NCBI RefSeq assembly: GCF_000685015.1
Contig: NZ_BAYA01000006.1
Coordinates: 393,251-457,250 of the forward strand
Length of the DNA stretch: 64,000 bases
DNA from: Paraburkholderia bannensis NBRC 103871
GTDB taxonomy: Bacteria; Pseudomonadota; Gammaproteobacteria; Burkholderiales; Burkholderiaceae
Reading direction: 5' to 3'
Of the stretch, positions 35,509-44,127 are shown piece after piece. The notes beneath the pieces are model-generated. The model was not told where the DNA came from, did not search any database, and saw nothing but the letters and a program-made list of their open reading frames with translations. The first letter of the stretch is position 1; the number at the start of each line of letters is the position of its first letter. The translations under genes and the position numbers were made by a program.

Positions 35509-36186
35509 TTACAGAGGGCTGCGGCGCTTCACGCCGTCGTCGTCGCTTGGGCCCGGCAGATGCGAGACGTCGCCCCACGAGACGACGCGCGCCTTCATAT
35601 GCTCACCGTCACGCTCGACATCGACCACGTTCACGCTCGTGTTGAGCAGCGGCCACGCACGCGGCGCTTCGAGTTCGATGCCGTTCGCGAAGCGATAGAT
35701 GCAGTCGAGCACACCGCCGTGCGCGACGCACGCGATGCGGCCTTCAGGATGCTTCGCGAGGATCGGCTCCAGCGCATGCAGCACGCGATGATAGAGCTCG
35801 CGCTGCGATTCGCCATCGGGAGGCGCAAAACCCGGATCGCGCGTTTGCCAGTGCGCGTACTCATCGGGAAAACGTTCGGCGATCTGGTCGCTGTCGTGCC
35901 CCTGGAACGCGCCGTAGTTACGCTCGCGCAGGCCCTCGGTCAATTGAACCGTGAGGCCGAGCGCCTGCGCGATGGGTTGCGCCGTCTGTTGCGCGCGCAT
36001 CAGATCGCTCGACCAGATTGCATCGAGTCGAGCGCCTTCATGTACCGCCCGCCCAAGGCTCGCACCGAGCAACGCAGCCTGATCGACGCCGCTCGTCGCG
36101 AGCGGAATGTCGATGTGTCCCTGGATGCGCTTGATGCGGTTCCAGTCGGTTTCGCCGTGGCGGATAAAGAGAATCTGCGTCGTCAT
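35509..36186 (-). CDS. Histidine phosphatase family protein (GpmB-like)
   Basis: A 225-residue phosphatase of the phosphoglycerate-mutase-like superfamily. The catalytic signature is RHGE at residues 9-12 ([12 protein letters not shown]). The second histidine lies in [14 protein letters not shown]. It is often annotated as phosphoglycerate mutase, but small members of this type are usually general phosphatases. It is the third gene of a tyrS-dtd-phosphatase operon with four-base overlaps, so its job may relate to metabolite clean-up rather than glycolysis. Confidence 0.9.
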   Translation of the reverse strand: MTTQILFIRHGETDWNRIKRIQGHIDIPLATSGVDQAALLGASLGRAVHEGARLDAIWSSDLMRAQQTAQPIAQALGLTVQLTEGLRERNYGAFQGHDSDQIAERFPDEYAHWQTRDPGFAPPDGESQRELYHRVLHALEPILAKHPEGRIACVAHGGVLDCIYRFANGIELEAPRAWPLLNTSVNVVDVERDGEHMKARVVSWGDVSHLPGPSDDDGVKRRSPL

Positions 36187-36665
36187 GATTGGGCCTGGGG
36201 CGGCACTTGCAGCCAGAACGTCACCGGCCCGTCGTTGACGAGCGACACCTGCATGTCAGCGCCGAATTCGCCGGTTTCGACCGTCGGATGCTTCGCGCGC
36301 GCGGCAGCGACGAAGTAGTCGAACAGACGCCGCCCTTCGTCGGGCGGCGCAGCAGGCGTGAAGCTCGGGCGCAGGCCGCTGTTGGTGTCCGCGGCCAGCG
36401 TGAACTGCGACACCAGCAGCAGGCCCCCGGGCGTGCCGTTGCCGTCGATGTTCTGCACCGGCAGGTTCATCTTGCCAGCGGCGTCGCTGAACACGCGATA
36501 GCCGAGCAGCTTCGCCAGCAGCTTGTCCGCGTTCGCTTCGGTGTCGCCACGCTCCGCGCAGACGAGCGCGAGCAGCCCCGGGCCGATCGCACCTGTCACA
36601 CGCTCAGCGTTGCCGTCCTTCACGCGCACATCGGCGCGCAGCACGCGCTGGATCAGCGCGATCAT
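36183..36665 (-). CDS. dtd: D-aminoacyl-tRNA deacylase
   Basis: Chirality proofreading enzyme that hydrolyses D-aminoacyl-tRNAs such as D-Tyr-tRNA. The 160-residue protein has the SQFTL motif (86-90) and the cross-subunit GPVT motif (146-149). It starts [15 protein letters not shown], as expected. It is encoded directly after tyrosyl-tRNA synthetase with a four-base overlap, a functionally sensible pairing. Confidence 0.96.
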   Translation of the reverse strand: MIALIQRVLRADVRVKDGNAERVTGAIGPGLLALVCAERGDTEANADKLLAKLLGYRVFSDAAGKMNLPVQNIDGNGTPGGLLLVSQFTLAADTNSGLRPSFTPAAPPDEGRRLFDYFVAAARAKHPTVETGEFGADMQVSLVNDGPVTFWLQVPPQAQS

Positions 36666-37918
36666 GCGGTGAGCGTGACGCGCGCGAAGCGACGCTTGCC
36701 GACCTGCACGATGAACTCGCCCGCTTCGATCTTGAGGCCCTTGTCGGACACGGTTGCGCCGTCGATCTTCACGCCGCCCTGCTCGATGTTGCGCAGCGCT
36801 TCGCTGGTCGACGGCACGAGGCCTGCCTGCTTGAGCAACTGGCCGATCGCGAGCGGCGCGCCTGCGAGCGTGACCGCCGGGATATCGTCCGGCACGCCGC
36901 CCTTGGCGCGGTGGTTGAAGTCTTCGAGCGCGCGTTCGGCGTCGATCTGCGAGTGAAAGCGCGCGACGATTTCCTGCGCCAGCAGCACCTTGAAATCGCG
37001 CGGATTGCGGCCCGCTTCGATCTCACGCTTGAAGCCTTCGATCTCGTCCAGCGGACGGAACGACAGCAGCGTGAAATAACGCCACATCAGCGTGTCCGAA
37101 ATCGACATCAGCTTGCCGAACATGTCGTTGGGCTTTTCGCTGATACCGACGTAGTTGTTCTTCGACTTCGACATCTTTTCGACGCCGTCGAGGCCTTCGA
37201 GCAGCGGCATCGTCAAGATGCACTGCTGTTCCTGGCCGTACTGCTTCTGCAGTTCGCGGCCGACGAGCAGGTTGAACTTCTGGTCGGTGCCGCCGAGTTC
37301 CAGATCCGAGTTGAGCGCGACCGAGTCGTAGCCCTGCATCAGCGGATAGAGGAATTCGTGGATCGAGATGGGCACGCCGCCCTGGAAGCGCTTGGTGAAG
37401 TCCTCACGCTCCAGAATGCGCGCGACCGTGTAGCGCGACGCGAGCTTGATCATGCCGTCGGCGCCGAGCGGCATCGACCATTCGCTGTTGTAGCGGATCT
37501 CGGTCTTTTCGCGGTCGAGCACGAGCGCGGCCTGCTCGAAATAGGTCTTGGCGTTCGATTCGATCTGCTCGCGCGTGAGCGGCGGACGCGTGGCGTTACG
37601 GCCCGACGGATCGCCGATCAGCGAGGTGAAGTCGCCGATCAGGAAGATCACGTTGTGGCCGAGATCCTGCAGCTGGCGCATCTTGTTGAGCACGACCGTG
37701 TGCCCGATGTGGATGTCGGGCGCGGTCGGATCGAGGCCGAGCTTGATACGCAGCGGCTTGCCGGTGGCGGCGCTGCGTGCGAGCTTTTGCTGGAATTCTT
37801 CTTCGATCAGCAGTTCGTCGACGCCGCGCTTTGTGACGGCGAGCGCGTGACGGACTTCGTCGGTGACCGGAAAGGCGTCTTTTGCGCCGCTGCTGTTGGG
37901 AGTGGAGTCGGTGCTCAT
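36662..37918 (-). CDS. tyrS: Tyrosyl-tRNA synthetase
   Basis: Class I aminoacyl-tRNA synthetase charging tRNA-Tyr, 418 residues. HIGH is at 70-73 ([15 protein letters not shown]) and KMSKS at 248-252. The C-terminal S4-like RNA-binding domain contains [22 protein letters not shown]. It heads the tyrS-dtd-phosphatase operon. A toxin-antitoxin pair lies 102 bases upstream on the same strand. Confidence 0.97.
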   Translation of the reverse strand: MSTDSTPNSSGAKDAFPVTDEVRHALAVTKRGVDELLIEEEFQQKLARSAATGKPLRIKLGLDPTAPDIHIGHTVVLNKMRQLQDLGHNVIFLIGDFTSLIGDPSGRNATRPPLTREQIESNAKTYFEQAALVLDREKTEIRYNSEWSMPLGADGMIKLASRYTVARILEREDFTKRFQGGVPISIHEFLYPLMQGYDSVALNSDLELGGTDQKFNLLVGRELQKQYGQEQQCILTMPLLEGLDGVEKMSKSKNNYVGISEKPNDMFGKLMSISDTLMWRYFTLLSFRPLDEIEGFKREIEAGRNPRDFKVLLAQEIVARFHSQIDAERALEDFNHRAKGGVPDDIPAVTLAGAPLAIGQLLKQAGLVPSTSEALRNIEQGGVKIDGATVSDKGLKIEAGEFIVQVGKRRFARVTLTA

Positions 37919-38020
37919 GCTTCGATCGGTTCGATGTCGTTAAGTCTGGGTCTAGACCGGGATTTTACGTGATTCGACACGCAGGGCCGAGCTTTGGGCG
38001 AATCGGGGCGCTGGGCGGTC

Positions 38021-38347
38021 TCATGCACGCACGACCGGCTCCACGTGCGGCAGCGCCTTCGAGCGTACCTGCCAGAGATCGTAGGCGGCCTGCAGCGCAA
38101 GCCAGAGATCGGCGCGGCCGCCGTTTTCCACGCCGAGCCACTGTTCGAGCCGCAGCGCCATTTCCGGCGAAATACCGGCCCGGCCATTGAGCACACGCGA
38201 GAGCGCCACGCGCGTGACGCCCAGTTGGGCCGCGGCTTCGGTCACCGTCAGGCCGAGTTCGGGGAGCACGTCTTCGCGCAGCGTTTCGCCGGGATGCGGT
38301 GGATTGTGCATCCGGATCGCGTCCCTGGGTTCCTTCGAGTCCTTCAT
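38021..38347 (-). CDS. higA: HigA-type antitoxin, pair 2
   Basis: Xre-family antitoxin of 108 residues. After a 12-residue lead comes MHNPPHPGETLREDVLPELG, then the HTH TVTEAAAQLGVTRVALSRVLNG and the ALRLEQWLGVENGGRADLWLALQAAYDLW tail region. A start at the internal Met13 (38311) is possible; I keep 38347 because AAGGAAG lies upstream at usable distance. It follows its toxin gene by 15 bases. It is a paralog of the antitoxin at 12372-12662 but diverged at both ends. Confidence 0.92.
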   Translation of the reverse strand: MKDSKEPRDAIRMHNPPHPGETLREDVLPELGLTVTEAAAQLGVTRVALSRVLNGRAGISPEMALRLEQWLGVENGGRADLWLALQAAYDLWQVRSKALPHVEPVVRA

Positions 38348-38362
38348 CGCTCGCGCTTCCTT

Positions 38363-38641
38363 TCAGTGGTAGTCGTGGTAATCGACGCGCAGTGCATGCC
38401 CGCGCTCGAACAGGAACGTCAATCGCCAGTAGGCGCTCACGCTCACCGCGTGGTGGCCGGCCAGACCGCCCTCCAGCGCATGGCAACGCCAGCCTGCGAC
38501 GTTCATGTCCTCGGGTGTCTGCGCCTCGTCGAGCCGTGCGAGTTGCCGCCGCAGACGCGGGACGTGATCGGGCCGAACGCCCGCCTCGTTGCCTGTGAGG
38601 AAGAAATCCCGCAGGCCTTTATGCTTCCACGACTTGATCAT
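38363..38641 (-). CDS. higB: HigB/RelE-type toxin, pair 2
   Basis: A 92-residue HigB-type toxin, exactly the length of the first toxin and alignable without gaps (about 52 of 92 positions identical by my count). Shared blocks include HKGL, FFL, the PRLR helix, DMNV, WRLTF and the DYxDYH end. The start at 38641 gives MIKSWKHKGL; the open frame upstream is non-coding leader that also contains the operator. Predicted ribosome-dependent RNase, inferred from the family. Toxin precedes antitoxin. Confidence 0.9.
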   Translation of the reverse strand: MIKSWKHKGLRDFFLTGNEAGVRPDHVPRLRRQLARLDEAQTPEDMNVAGWRCHALEGGLAGHHAVSVSAYWRLTFLFERGHALRVDYHDYH

Positions 38642-38696
38642 GGTTCCCCGGACAGTGCGAATCGAAAAAAATCGCGGTGCGCTCGGGGTTGTGTAG

Positions 38697-38736
38697 CGTA
38701 TAGCCTCACTATACGAATAGACGCTATCAAGGTCAA
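38697..38736 (-). promoter_or_regulatory. Promoter and operator of toxin-antitoxin pair 2
   Basis: On the minus strand TTGACC (38731-38736), a 17-bp spacer and TATAGT (38708-38713) form a strong sigma-70 promoter. The -10 is embedded in the perfect inverted repeat CGTATAG-CCTCA-CTATACG (38697-38703 and 38709-38715), the expected place for autorepression by the antitoxin. The leader to the toxin ATG is about 60 nt. Confidence 0.75.
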
Positions 38737-38920
38737 TCTGCGACACCCCGTCAATTGACCCTGCTCAAGCTCCGTATCGCTCCCCAGCCCGCGATTCCCG
38801 CCCATCAGCGTCCCATCTCCCCCGAGGCGCCACAACTAGCCTTTCGGCTTACGCCGAATAGCCATTGCCCCGATAATCACCGTCGGAATCCCTTCCTCGC
38901 ATTCATGAAAGGAGCACAAC

Positions 38921-40078
38921 GTGGCGGCACGCGACGCGCAAAAAGATGAGAACGCCCACCCGGCAGACGGCGTGTATTTCGGCCTGATGTCCGGCACCAG
39001 CATGGACGGCGTGGACGGCATCGCCGTGCGTTTCGAGCATGGCCAGCGGCCCGTCGTGCTGGTCGAAGCCTTTGTGGGCTTCGCGCAGGGCTTGCGCGAG
39101 GCGCTCTTCTCGCTCCAGCAGCCCGGCGAAAACGAGATCGAGCGCGCCTCGCTCGCGGGCAACGCCCTCGCCGCACGCTATGCGGTCTGCTGCCATGAAC
39201 TGCTGCGCGCGGGCAATCTGCGCGCCGACGAGGTGCGCGCGATCGGTGCGCACGGCCAGACCATCCGTCATCGGCCCGAGAAGGGCTTCACGGTGCAGAT
39301 CCAGAATCCCGCGCTGCTCGCCGAGCTTGCGCACATCGACGTGATCGCCGATTTTCGCAGCCGCGATGTCGCCTCGGGCGGCCAGGGCGCGCCGCTCGTG
39401 CCGGCGTTTCACGCGACGGTGTTCGGCTCGCAGGAAGAGACGCGCGTCGTCTGCAATCTCGGCGGCATCAGCAATATCACGGTGTTGAGCGCAACCGGCG
39501 CGGTGCGCGGCTTCGACTGCGGCCCGGCCAACGCCCTGCTCGATCTCTGGGCCGAGCGCCATCTGGGCAAGCCCTACGACGAGAATGGCCAGTTCGCCGC
39601 GAGCGGCAACCTGCATCAGCCGTTGCTGAACGTGCTGCTCGACGAGCCGTATTTCGAGCAGCAGCCGCCCAAGAGCACGGGGCGCGATCTGTTCAACGCG
39701 CAATGGCTCGACGACAAGCTCAAGGGTTTCGAATCGCTCACACCCGCCGATGTGCAGGCAACGCTCGTCGCGCTCACGGCCGTCAGCGTCGCGCGCGAAA
39801 TCGAGCGACACGCGGGCGACTGCCGCGCGGTTTATGTGTGTGGCGGGGGCGCGCGCAATCCAATGCTCATGGAAGCGTTGCAGAAGGCGCTGGAAACGGG
39901 TGGCGTGGCAGGCGTGCCAGTCATGACGACCGAGGCGCTGGGCGTGCCGCCGCAGCAGGTGGAGCCGCTCGCCTTTGCCTGGCTGGCGATGCGCTGCGCT
40001 GCGCGCGAGCCGGGCAATCTGCCGGGCGTCACGGGCGCGGCGGGCGAACGGGTGCTCGGCGCGATCTATCCGCGCTAA
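38921..40078 (+). CDS. anmK: Anhydro-N-acetylmuramic acid kinase
   Basis: Converts anhydro-MurNAc from recycled peptidoglycan to MurNAc-6-phosphate. The start is GTG at 38921, supported by AAGGAG eight bases upstream. The 385-residue protein contains [16 protein letters not shown] near the N-terminus, [22 protein letters not shown] in the middle and [15 protein letters not shown] late. All are diagnostic for AnmK. It ends at a terminator shared with the convergent erpA. Confidence 0.96.
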   Translation: MAARDAQKDENAHPADGVYFGLMSGTSMDGVDGIAVRFEHGQRPVVLVEAFVGFAQGLREALFSLQQPGENEIERASLAGNALAARYAVCCHELLRAGNLRADEVRAIGAHGQTIRHRPEKGFTVQIQNPALLAELAHIDVIADFRSRDVASGGQGAPLVPAFHATVFGSQEETRVVCNLGGISNITVLSATGAVRGFDCGPANALLDLWAERHLGKPYDENGQFAASGNLHQPLLNVLLDEPYFEQQPPKSTGRDLFNAQWLDDKLKGFESLTPADVQATLVALTAVSVAREIERHAGDCRAVYVCGGGARNPMLMEALQKALETGGVAGVPVMTTEALGVPPQQVEPLAFAWLAMRCAAREPGNLPGVTGAAGERVLGAIYPR

Positions 40079-40097
40079 GCGCTTCAGCAACGCCAAT

Positions 40098-40125
40098 AAA
40101 AAAACGGGGCCGAAGCCCCGTTTTT
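40098..40125. terminator. Bidirectional terminator, anmK / erpA
   Basis: The stem ACGGGGC/GCCCCGT around a CGAA tetraloop (40104-40121) has seven As before and five Ts after it, between convergent genes. Confidence 0.92.
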
Positions 40126-40156
40126 CGTTACTGCTTGCCGGTTCGAGCCGTTGCGC

Positions 40157-40522
40157 TCAGACCGAGAACGACGAGCCGCAACCGCAGGTGGTCGAGGCAT
40201 TCGGGTTCTTGATGACGAACTGCGCGCCATTGAGATCGTCCTTGTAGTCGATCTCTGCGCCGACGAGGTACTGATAGCTCATCGAGTCGATCAGCAGATC
40301 GACGCCGTTCTTGGTCATCACAGTGTCGTCTTCGTTGACGGTCTCGTCGAACGTGAATCCGTACTGGAAGCCCGAGCAGCCGCCGCCTTGCACGAACACG
40401 CGCAGCTTCAGCTCCGGGTTGCCTTCCTCGTCGATCAGTTGCTTGACCTTGTCAGCCGCTGCGTCGGTAAAAACGAAGGGACCGGGCATTTCAGTCACGG
40501 GGGTCTCGGTGACAGCGTTCAT
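40157..40522 (-). CDS. erpA: Iron-sulfur cluster insertion protein ErpA
   Basis: A-type iron-sulfur carrier of 121 residues that delivers clusters to target apoproteins. The three conserved cysteines are Cys49 ([11 protein letters not shown]) and the C-terminal pair Cys113 and Cys115 (CGCGSSF). The extended N-terminus ([15 protein letters not shown]) is typical of betaproteobacterial ErpA. It lies downstream of rpsI on the same strand, but a terminator separates them, so it probably has its own promoter in the 260-base gap. Confidence 0.95.
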   Translation of the reverse strand: MNAVTETPVTEMPGPFVFTDAAADKVKQLIDEEGNPELKLRVFVQGGGCSGFQYGFTFDETVNEDDTVMTKNGVDLLIDSMSYQYLVGAEIDYKDDLNGAQFVIKNPNASTTCGCGSSFSV

Positions 40523-40687
40523 TCGAACTCTCCAAAAAAGCTTCTAGCCGCTATTGTAGGGCTGTTCCTGAGATCGTGCTTAAGCCCAGGAAATCAAGGG
40601 TTTCTCGCCACTTGTTTGACTCACATCCAGGCCTCACCTCTCAACTATGAGGCAAACAAGTGGCGCGATGTTCATGCTTCTCATAAA

Positions 40688-40725
40688 CGAAAAAACCGCC
40701 CGGCGCATTCCTGCGCGAGGCGGTT
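40688..40725 (-). terminator. Terminator of rplM-rpsI
   Basis: Minus-strand stem AACCGCC/GGCGGTT with an inner CGCGCA/TGCGC pairing is followed by a U-run (plus-strand As at 40690-40695). It lies about 60 bases after the rpsI stop. Confidence 0.85.
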
Positions 40726-40784
40726 CTTGCAGCGGCCATGCGCCTCCGCGAGGAGCGCACGGCCACAAAGCGACAATCCGGGGA

Positions 40785-41177
40785 TTAACGCTTCGAGAAC
40801 TGCTTGCGGCGACGTGCCTTGTGGAAACCAACCTTCTTACGTTCCACTTCACGTGCGTCACGCGTAACGTAGCCAGCCTTCGACAGTTCCGGCTTCAGCG
40901 TTGCGTCGTAGTCCATCAGCGCGCGCGTGATGCCGTGGCGAACTGCGCCGGCCTGGCCGGTTTCGCCGCCGCCCGTCACGTTCACCTTGATGTCGAACGT
41001 CGCGCCGTGGTTCGTGAGTTCCAGCGGTTGACGCACGATCATCAGCGACGTTTCGCGCGAGAAGTAGTCAGCGATAGGCTTGCCGTTGACGATGATGTCG
41101 CCCTTGCCAGCCTTGATGAAGACACGTGCGACTGCGCTCTTGCGGCGGCCCGTACCGTAGTTCCAGTTACCGATCAT
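40785..41177 (-). CDS. rpsI: 30S ribosomal protein S9
   Basis: Small-subunit protein of 130 residues, beginning [20 protein letters not shown] and ending in the basic tail [17 protein letters not shown] that reaches the P site. It is co-transcribed with rplM, 11 bases upstream, as in nearly all bacteria. Confidence 0.98.
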   Translation of the reverse strand: MIGNWNYGTGRRKSAVARVFIKAGKGDIIVNGKPIADYFSRETSLMIVRQPLELTNHGATFDIKVNVTGGGETGQAGAVRHGITRALMDYDATLKPELSKAGYVTRDAREVERKKVGFHKARRRKQFSKR

Positions 41178-41188
41178 ATGGGCTCCCC

Positions 41189-41617
41189 TTAGATCTCGAG
41201 CGCCTGCGGCTGTTGAGCCGAGTGCGGATGCGTTGCGTCTGCGTAGACCTTGAGCTTCTTGATCATCGCGTAGCCCAGCGGGCCCTTCGGCAGCATGCCC
41301 TTCACGGCCTTCTCGAGCGCGCGGCCCGGGAAGCGTTCTTGCATCTTGCCAAACGTCGTTTCGTAGATACCGCCCGGGTAGCCCGAGTGACGGTAGTACT
41401 TCTTGTCGGTCGTCTTGTTGCCCGTGACCTTCAGCTTGCCGGCGTTGATGATGATGATGAAATCACCAGTGTCGACGTGCGGGGTGAACTCAGGCTTGTG
41501 CTTGCCGCGAAGACGGCGTGCCACTTCGCTGGCGACACGGCCGAGAACCTTATCCGTCGCGTCAATCACGTACCATTCGCGCTGCACTTCATGTGCCTTG
41601 GCGGAAAAAGTCTTCAT
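41189..41617 (-). CDS. rplM: 50S ribosomal protein L13
   Basis: Large-subunit protein of 142 residues ([54 protein letters not shown] in the conserved middle). I choose the ATG at 41617; the frame upstream is leader sequence. A near-consensus promoter about 150 bases upstream gives a leader of roughly 145 nt with several GC-rich stems. In E. coli L13 autoregulates the rplM-rpsI operon through its leader, and this leader could play that part. Confidence 0.98.
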   Translation of the reverse strand: MKTFSAKAHEVQREWYVIDATDKVLGRVASEVARRLRGKHKPEFTPHVDTGDFIIIINAGKLKVTGNKTTDKKYYRHSGYPGGIYETTFGKMQERFPGRALEKAVKGMLPKGPLGYAMIKKLKVYADATHPHSAQQPQALEI

Positions 41618-41769
41618 GATCGATCCAAAAAATAACTTGTGCCCTGATTCGGTCCTGCTTGTGTGATGACGCTCGTTGGCGCCGGCGCAGGCTCTCCCTG
41701 GTCTGAGCCTCCCGCAGCAATCTGCGTGAGAACCCAGCTTCCCCGCGGGCATGATGCGGGAAACCTAAG

Positions 41770-41799
41770 ATTATAAAAGGAAAATTGAAGCGCCGTCAA
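41770..41799 (-). promoter_or_regulatory. rplM-rpsI promoter
   Basis: On the minus strand TTGACG (41794-41799), an 18-bp spacer and a perfect TATAAT (41770-41775). This is the best sigma-70 match in the region. The expected start near 41763 gives a leader of about 145 nt. Confidence 0.85.
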
Positions 41800-41853
41800 A
41801 ATTTCTGCGGCCAGGTCGCGCGCGCGTGCAAAAAGCCACAAAACACGCGGACG

Positions 41854-41948
41854 AAAAAAAGCCCAAGCGCGTTTGCTCGGGCTTAATCCACTCTTTGGAG
41901 GAGGGTGGAGGAGACATGCTGAGGTGTCGTGAAGCACGACAACCAATG
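41854..41948 (-). ncRNA. Predicted small RNA with anti-Shine-Dalgarno tract
   Basis: About 95 nt with a complete stand-alone transcription unit. From the predicted start near 41947 the RNA first forms a hairpin, UGUCGUG-CUU-CACGACA (41925-41931 with 41935-41941), closed by an outer GG/CC. It then runs through a CU-rich, probably unpaired tract at 41897-41914 with two CCUCC elements complementary to Shine-Dalgarno sequences. It ends in a terminator, GCCCGAGC/GCUUGGGC with a six-base loop and seven Us (41854-41882). No protein frame in it is credible. The architecture is that of an Hfq-type trans-acting sRNA; it may correspond to an sRNA already catalogued in Burkholderia, which I cannot check. 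Confidence 0.7.
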
Positions 41949-41954
41949 GGGATC

Positions 41955-41983
41955 ACTATACAGATCGGCCTTGTGCGACGCAA
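41955..41983 (-). promoter_or_regulatory. Promoter of the predicted small RNA
   Basis: On the minus strand TTGCGT (41978-41983), exactly 17 bases, then TATAGT (41955-41960). A second A/T-rich cluster with TATAAT-like matches lies further upstream (about 42010-42030) and might add an alternative start. Confidence 0.65.
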
Positions 41984-42208
41984 GGAAATTTGCATTGTGA
42001 AAGTACATCCCATAATATGAAATTATAAAATTCTGTGGATGCGCGTGGGTTTTCATTAAAAATCAGTGTGTTAAACAAGCATTGCCGCGAACACCATCTC
42101 CAGGACTCGAACGAAACCCCTAATTGCAGGAGGGAAATCCCCTTGCGAGCGCGCTATCGCGTCGCAACATTCAAGCTGGGTGCATGATCGGCATGCGCCA
42201 TGTCCCCC

Positions 42209-42238
42209 CGGACATACCAGTAGGACGCGGGCTACAAT
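42209..42238 (+). promoter_or_regulatory. Possible promoter of the OsmC gene
   Basis: CGGACA (42209-42214), an 18-bp spacer and TACAAT (42233-42238), giving a leader of about 30 nt. Confidence 0.5.
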
Positions 42239-42276
42239 GCCAGCTGAATCGAGATAATTTGCGCAGGGGCAAACGC

Positions 42277-42699
42277 ATGGAAGTCAAAGTAAGCTGGATG
42301 GGTCAGGACGGAATGGCTTTCGCCGCCGAAACGGGCAGCGGCCATCTGGTCAACATGGACGGCGCCCCGGAAGGCGGCGGTCACAACCTCGCGCCGCGCC
42401 CGATGGAAATGGTGCTGCTGGGCACCGGCGGCTGCACGGCGTATGACGTCGTGCTGATCCTGAAGAAGAGCCGCCAGGAGGTGAGCGGCTGCAACGTGAC
42501 GCTCAAGGCCGAGCGTGCGAGCGAAGATCCCAAGGTCTTCACCAAGATCCACTTCCACTTCACCGTGACGGGCAAGAACCTGAACCCGGCCACGGTCGAG
42601 CGCGCGATCAACCTGTCGCACGACAAGTACTGCTCGGCGTCGATCATGATTGGCAAGACCGCCGAAATCACGCATTCGTTCGAGATCGTCGCAGCTTAA
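42277..42699 (+). CDS. OsmC family protein (YhfA-like)
   Basis: A 140-residue member of the OsmC/Ohr superfamily, thiol-dependent peroxidases in characterised branches. The two conserved cysteines are present at Cys53 (LGTGGCTAYDVV) and Cys119 (SHDKYCSASIM). The ATG at 42277 follows a GGGG-type ribosome binding site. The sequence is closer to the YhfA-like branch than to OsmC or Ohr proper, so peroxidase activity is inferred only. It ends at a terminator shared with rnpB. Confidence 0.9.
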   Translation: MEVKVSWMGQDGMAFAAETGSGHLVNMDGAPEGGGHNLAPRPMEMVLLGTGGCTAYDVVLILKKSRQEVSGCNVTLKAERASEDPKVFTKIHFHFTVTGKNLNPATVERAINLSHDKYCSASIMIGKTAEITHSFEIVAA

Positions 42700-42726
42700 G
42701 CGCAGCGGCAACACTCAGCGGAAAAA

Positions 42727-42770
42727 GAAAAAGCCGGCGCGGTTCGTTAAGAACCGCGCCGGCTTTTTCC
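42727..42770. terminator. Bidirectional terminator, OsmC gene / rnpB
   Basis: A perfect 15-bp stem (42731-42745 and 42751-42765) with a GTTAA loop has A-runs on the left and a T-run on the right. It serves the plus-strand OsmC gene and the minus-strand RNase P RNA. Confidence 0.93.
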
Positions 42771-42782
42771 ATGAATAAGGCT

Positions 42783-43193
<411 letters not shown>

Positions 43194-43201
43194 GAGGCGC
43201 G

Positions 43202-43210
43202 ATATTAGCA
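43202..43210 (-). promoter_or_regulatory. Extended -10 promoter of rnpB
   Basis: On the minus strand TGCTAATAT is an extended -10 (TGn plus TAATAT at 43202-43207). It predicts a start near 43195, in agreement with the P1 helix. The promoter lies between rnpB and the stop codon of the DUF3025 gene, with its -35 region inside that gene. Confidence 0.6.
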
Positions 43211-43215
43211 CGCCT

Positions 43216-44127
43216 TCAGCACGGGCGCTGACGTCGGCCGGGACGAAACACCGACGTATCGTCGTAAAACGCAGGATCCTGGTTGGCCGCCCACCAGCCC
43301 GGAATGCCGAGCACGGGCAGCGGCGCGAAGCTGCGACCGGAGAGGCTGGCATCGGCGCAAAGCGTGGTGCTCACGGCTTCGTCGAGGTACGCGTTGCGCT
43401 CTGCACGTGGCCACGTGAAATACGCTTCAGGCACCTCGACCACCCATGCGTGCGCCGTGCACGCCGCATAGGGCGCGATCAACTTTTCGAGCAACGCGTG
43501 GCCGAATACACGCACTTCGCAGGCGGCATCCCACTTTGCGCGGCTTTCGATAAACAACCTGCGCCAGTCGAAGTCGCGCAGAGCCCGCGTCATAGCGGGA
43601 TCGGCGCTCGCGAACAGCACGGCGTTTTCGTCGAACAGCGTGAGCGCGTCGCGCACGCCGCCGCGCGTCGGGCCGACGCCCAGCACGTCGATCGCATCGG
43701 CCTGGCGCGCGTTGAGCGTCGCCTTGATGCGCGGGAACGCGAACCAGTGCAGCGCATTGAAGAAGTCGTGCAGGTTGTGGCGCGTGGGCACGCCGCCGGT
43801 CGCGGCGATGTGCCCTTCGTAGGACGCACCATCGGGCAGGTCGTCCTGCGCGATGAAGTGCAGCGCCTCGCCGCGGCCAGTGCGATTGCCCGTTGCGCGC
43901 GCATCGGCGTTCAGCTCTTCCAGATAGCGCGCGTAGCCCGCCAGCGCGGCCTGCTGCCAGCGGCGTCCGCGCGCTTCGTGCTGGGCAAACCACGGATGCG
44001 CCCAGTCGATGTCGGCAAAACTGCCTTCAGGAAGACTCCGGCGCGGCAACTTCGGCTGCATCGATGCGCCCGCATCGATCGTCCCCGATGCCGCCGATGC
44101 CGCCGCGCCGATGCGGGTTACGTTCAA
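43216..44127 (-). CDS. DUF3025 domain protein
   Basis: A 303-residue protein of the uncharacterised DUF3025 family. Visible conserved parts are [15 protein letters not shown] near the start, [44 protein letters not shown] in the middle and [21 protein letters not shown] near the end; all are rich in aromatic residues and histidine. No signal peptide or membrane helix. Its ATG overlaps the pyrC stop by four bases, so it is translationally coupled to pyrimidine synthesis, but no function is established. Confidence 0.88.
   Translation of the reverse strand: MNVTRIGAAASAASGTIDAGASMQPKLPRRSLPEGSFADIDWAHPWFAQHEARGRRWQQAALAGYARYLEELNADARATGNRTGRGEALHFIAQDDLPDGASYEGHIAATGGVPTRHNLHDFFNALHWFAFPRIKATLNARQADAIDVLGVGPTRGGVRDALTLFDENAVLFASADPAMTRALRDFDWRRLFIESRAKWDAACEVRVFGHALLEKLIAPYAACTAHAWVVEVPEAYFTWPRAERNAYLDEAVSTTLCADASLSGRSFAPLPVLGIPGWWAANQDPAFYDDTSVFRPGRRQRPC

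Larger units (their letters stand above)
41618..42276. other. Long intergenic region rplM / osmC
   Basis: This 659-base region holds no protein gene I can support. On the minus strand it carries the rplM leader and promoter (to 41799), then a predicted small RNA gene with its own promoter (41854-41983). An AT-rich tract follows at about 42000-42060. On the plus strand the OsmC gene promoter is at 42209-42238. Nothing recognisable lies between about 42065 and 42205. Confidence 0.7.

Noticed and set aside
41618..41799. Metabolite riboswitch in the rplM leader
   Set aside because: The leader has GC-rich stems but no match to any riboswitch class I know; ribosomal-protein autoregulation is simpler.
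41826..42020. 64-codon plus-strand frame (GTG start) over the predicted sRNA
   Set aside because: No ribosome binding site, no recognisable sequence, and it runs through the terminator and promoter of the opposite strand.
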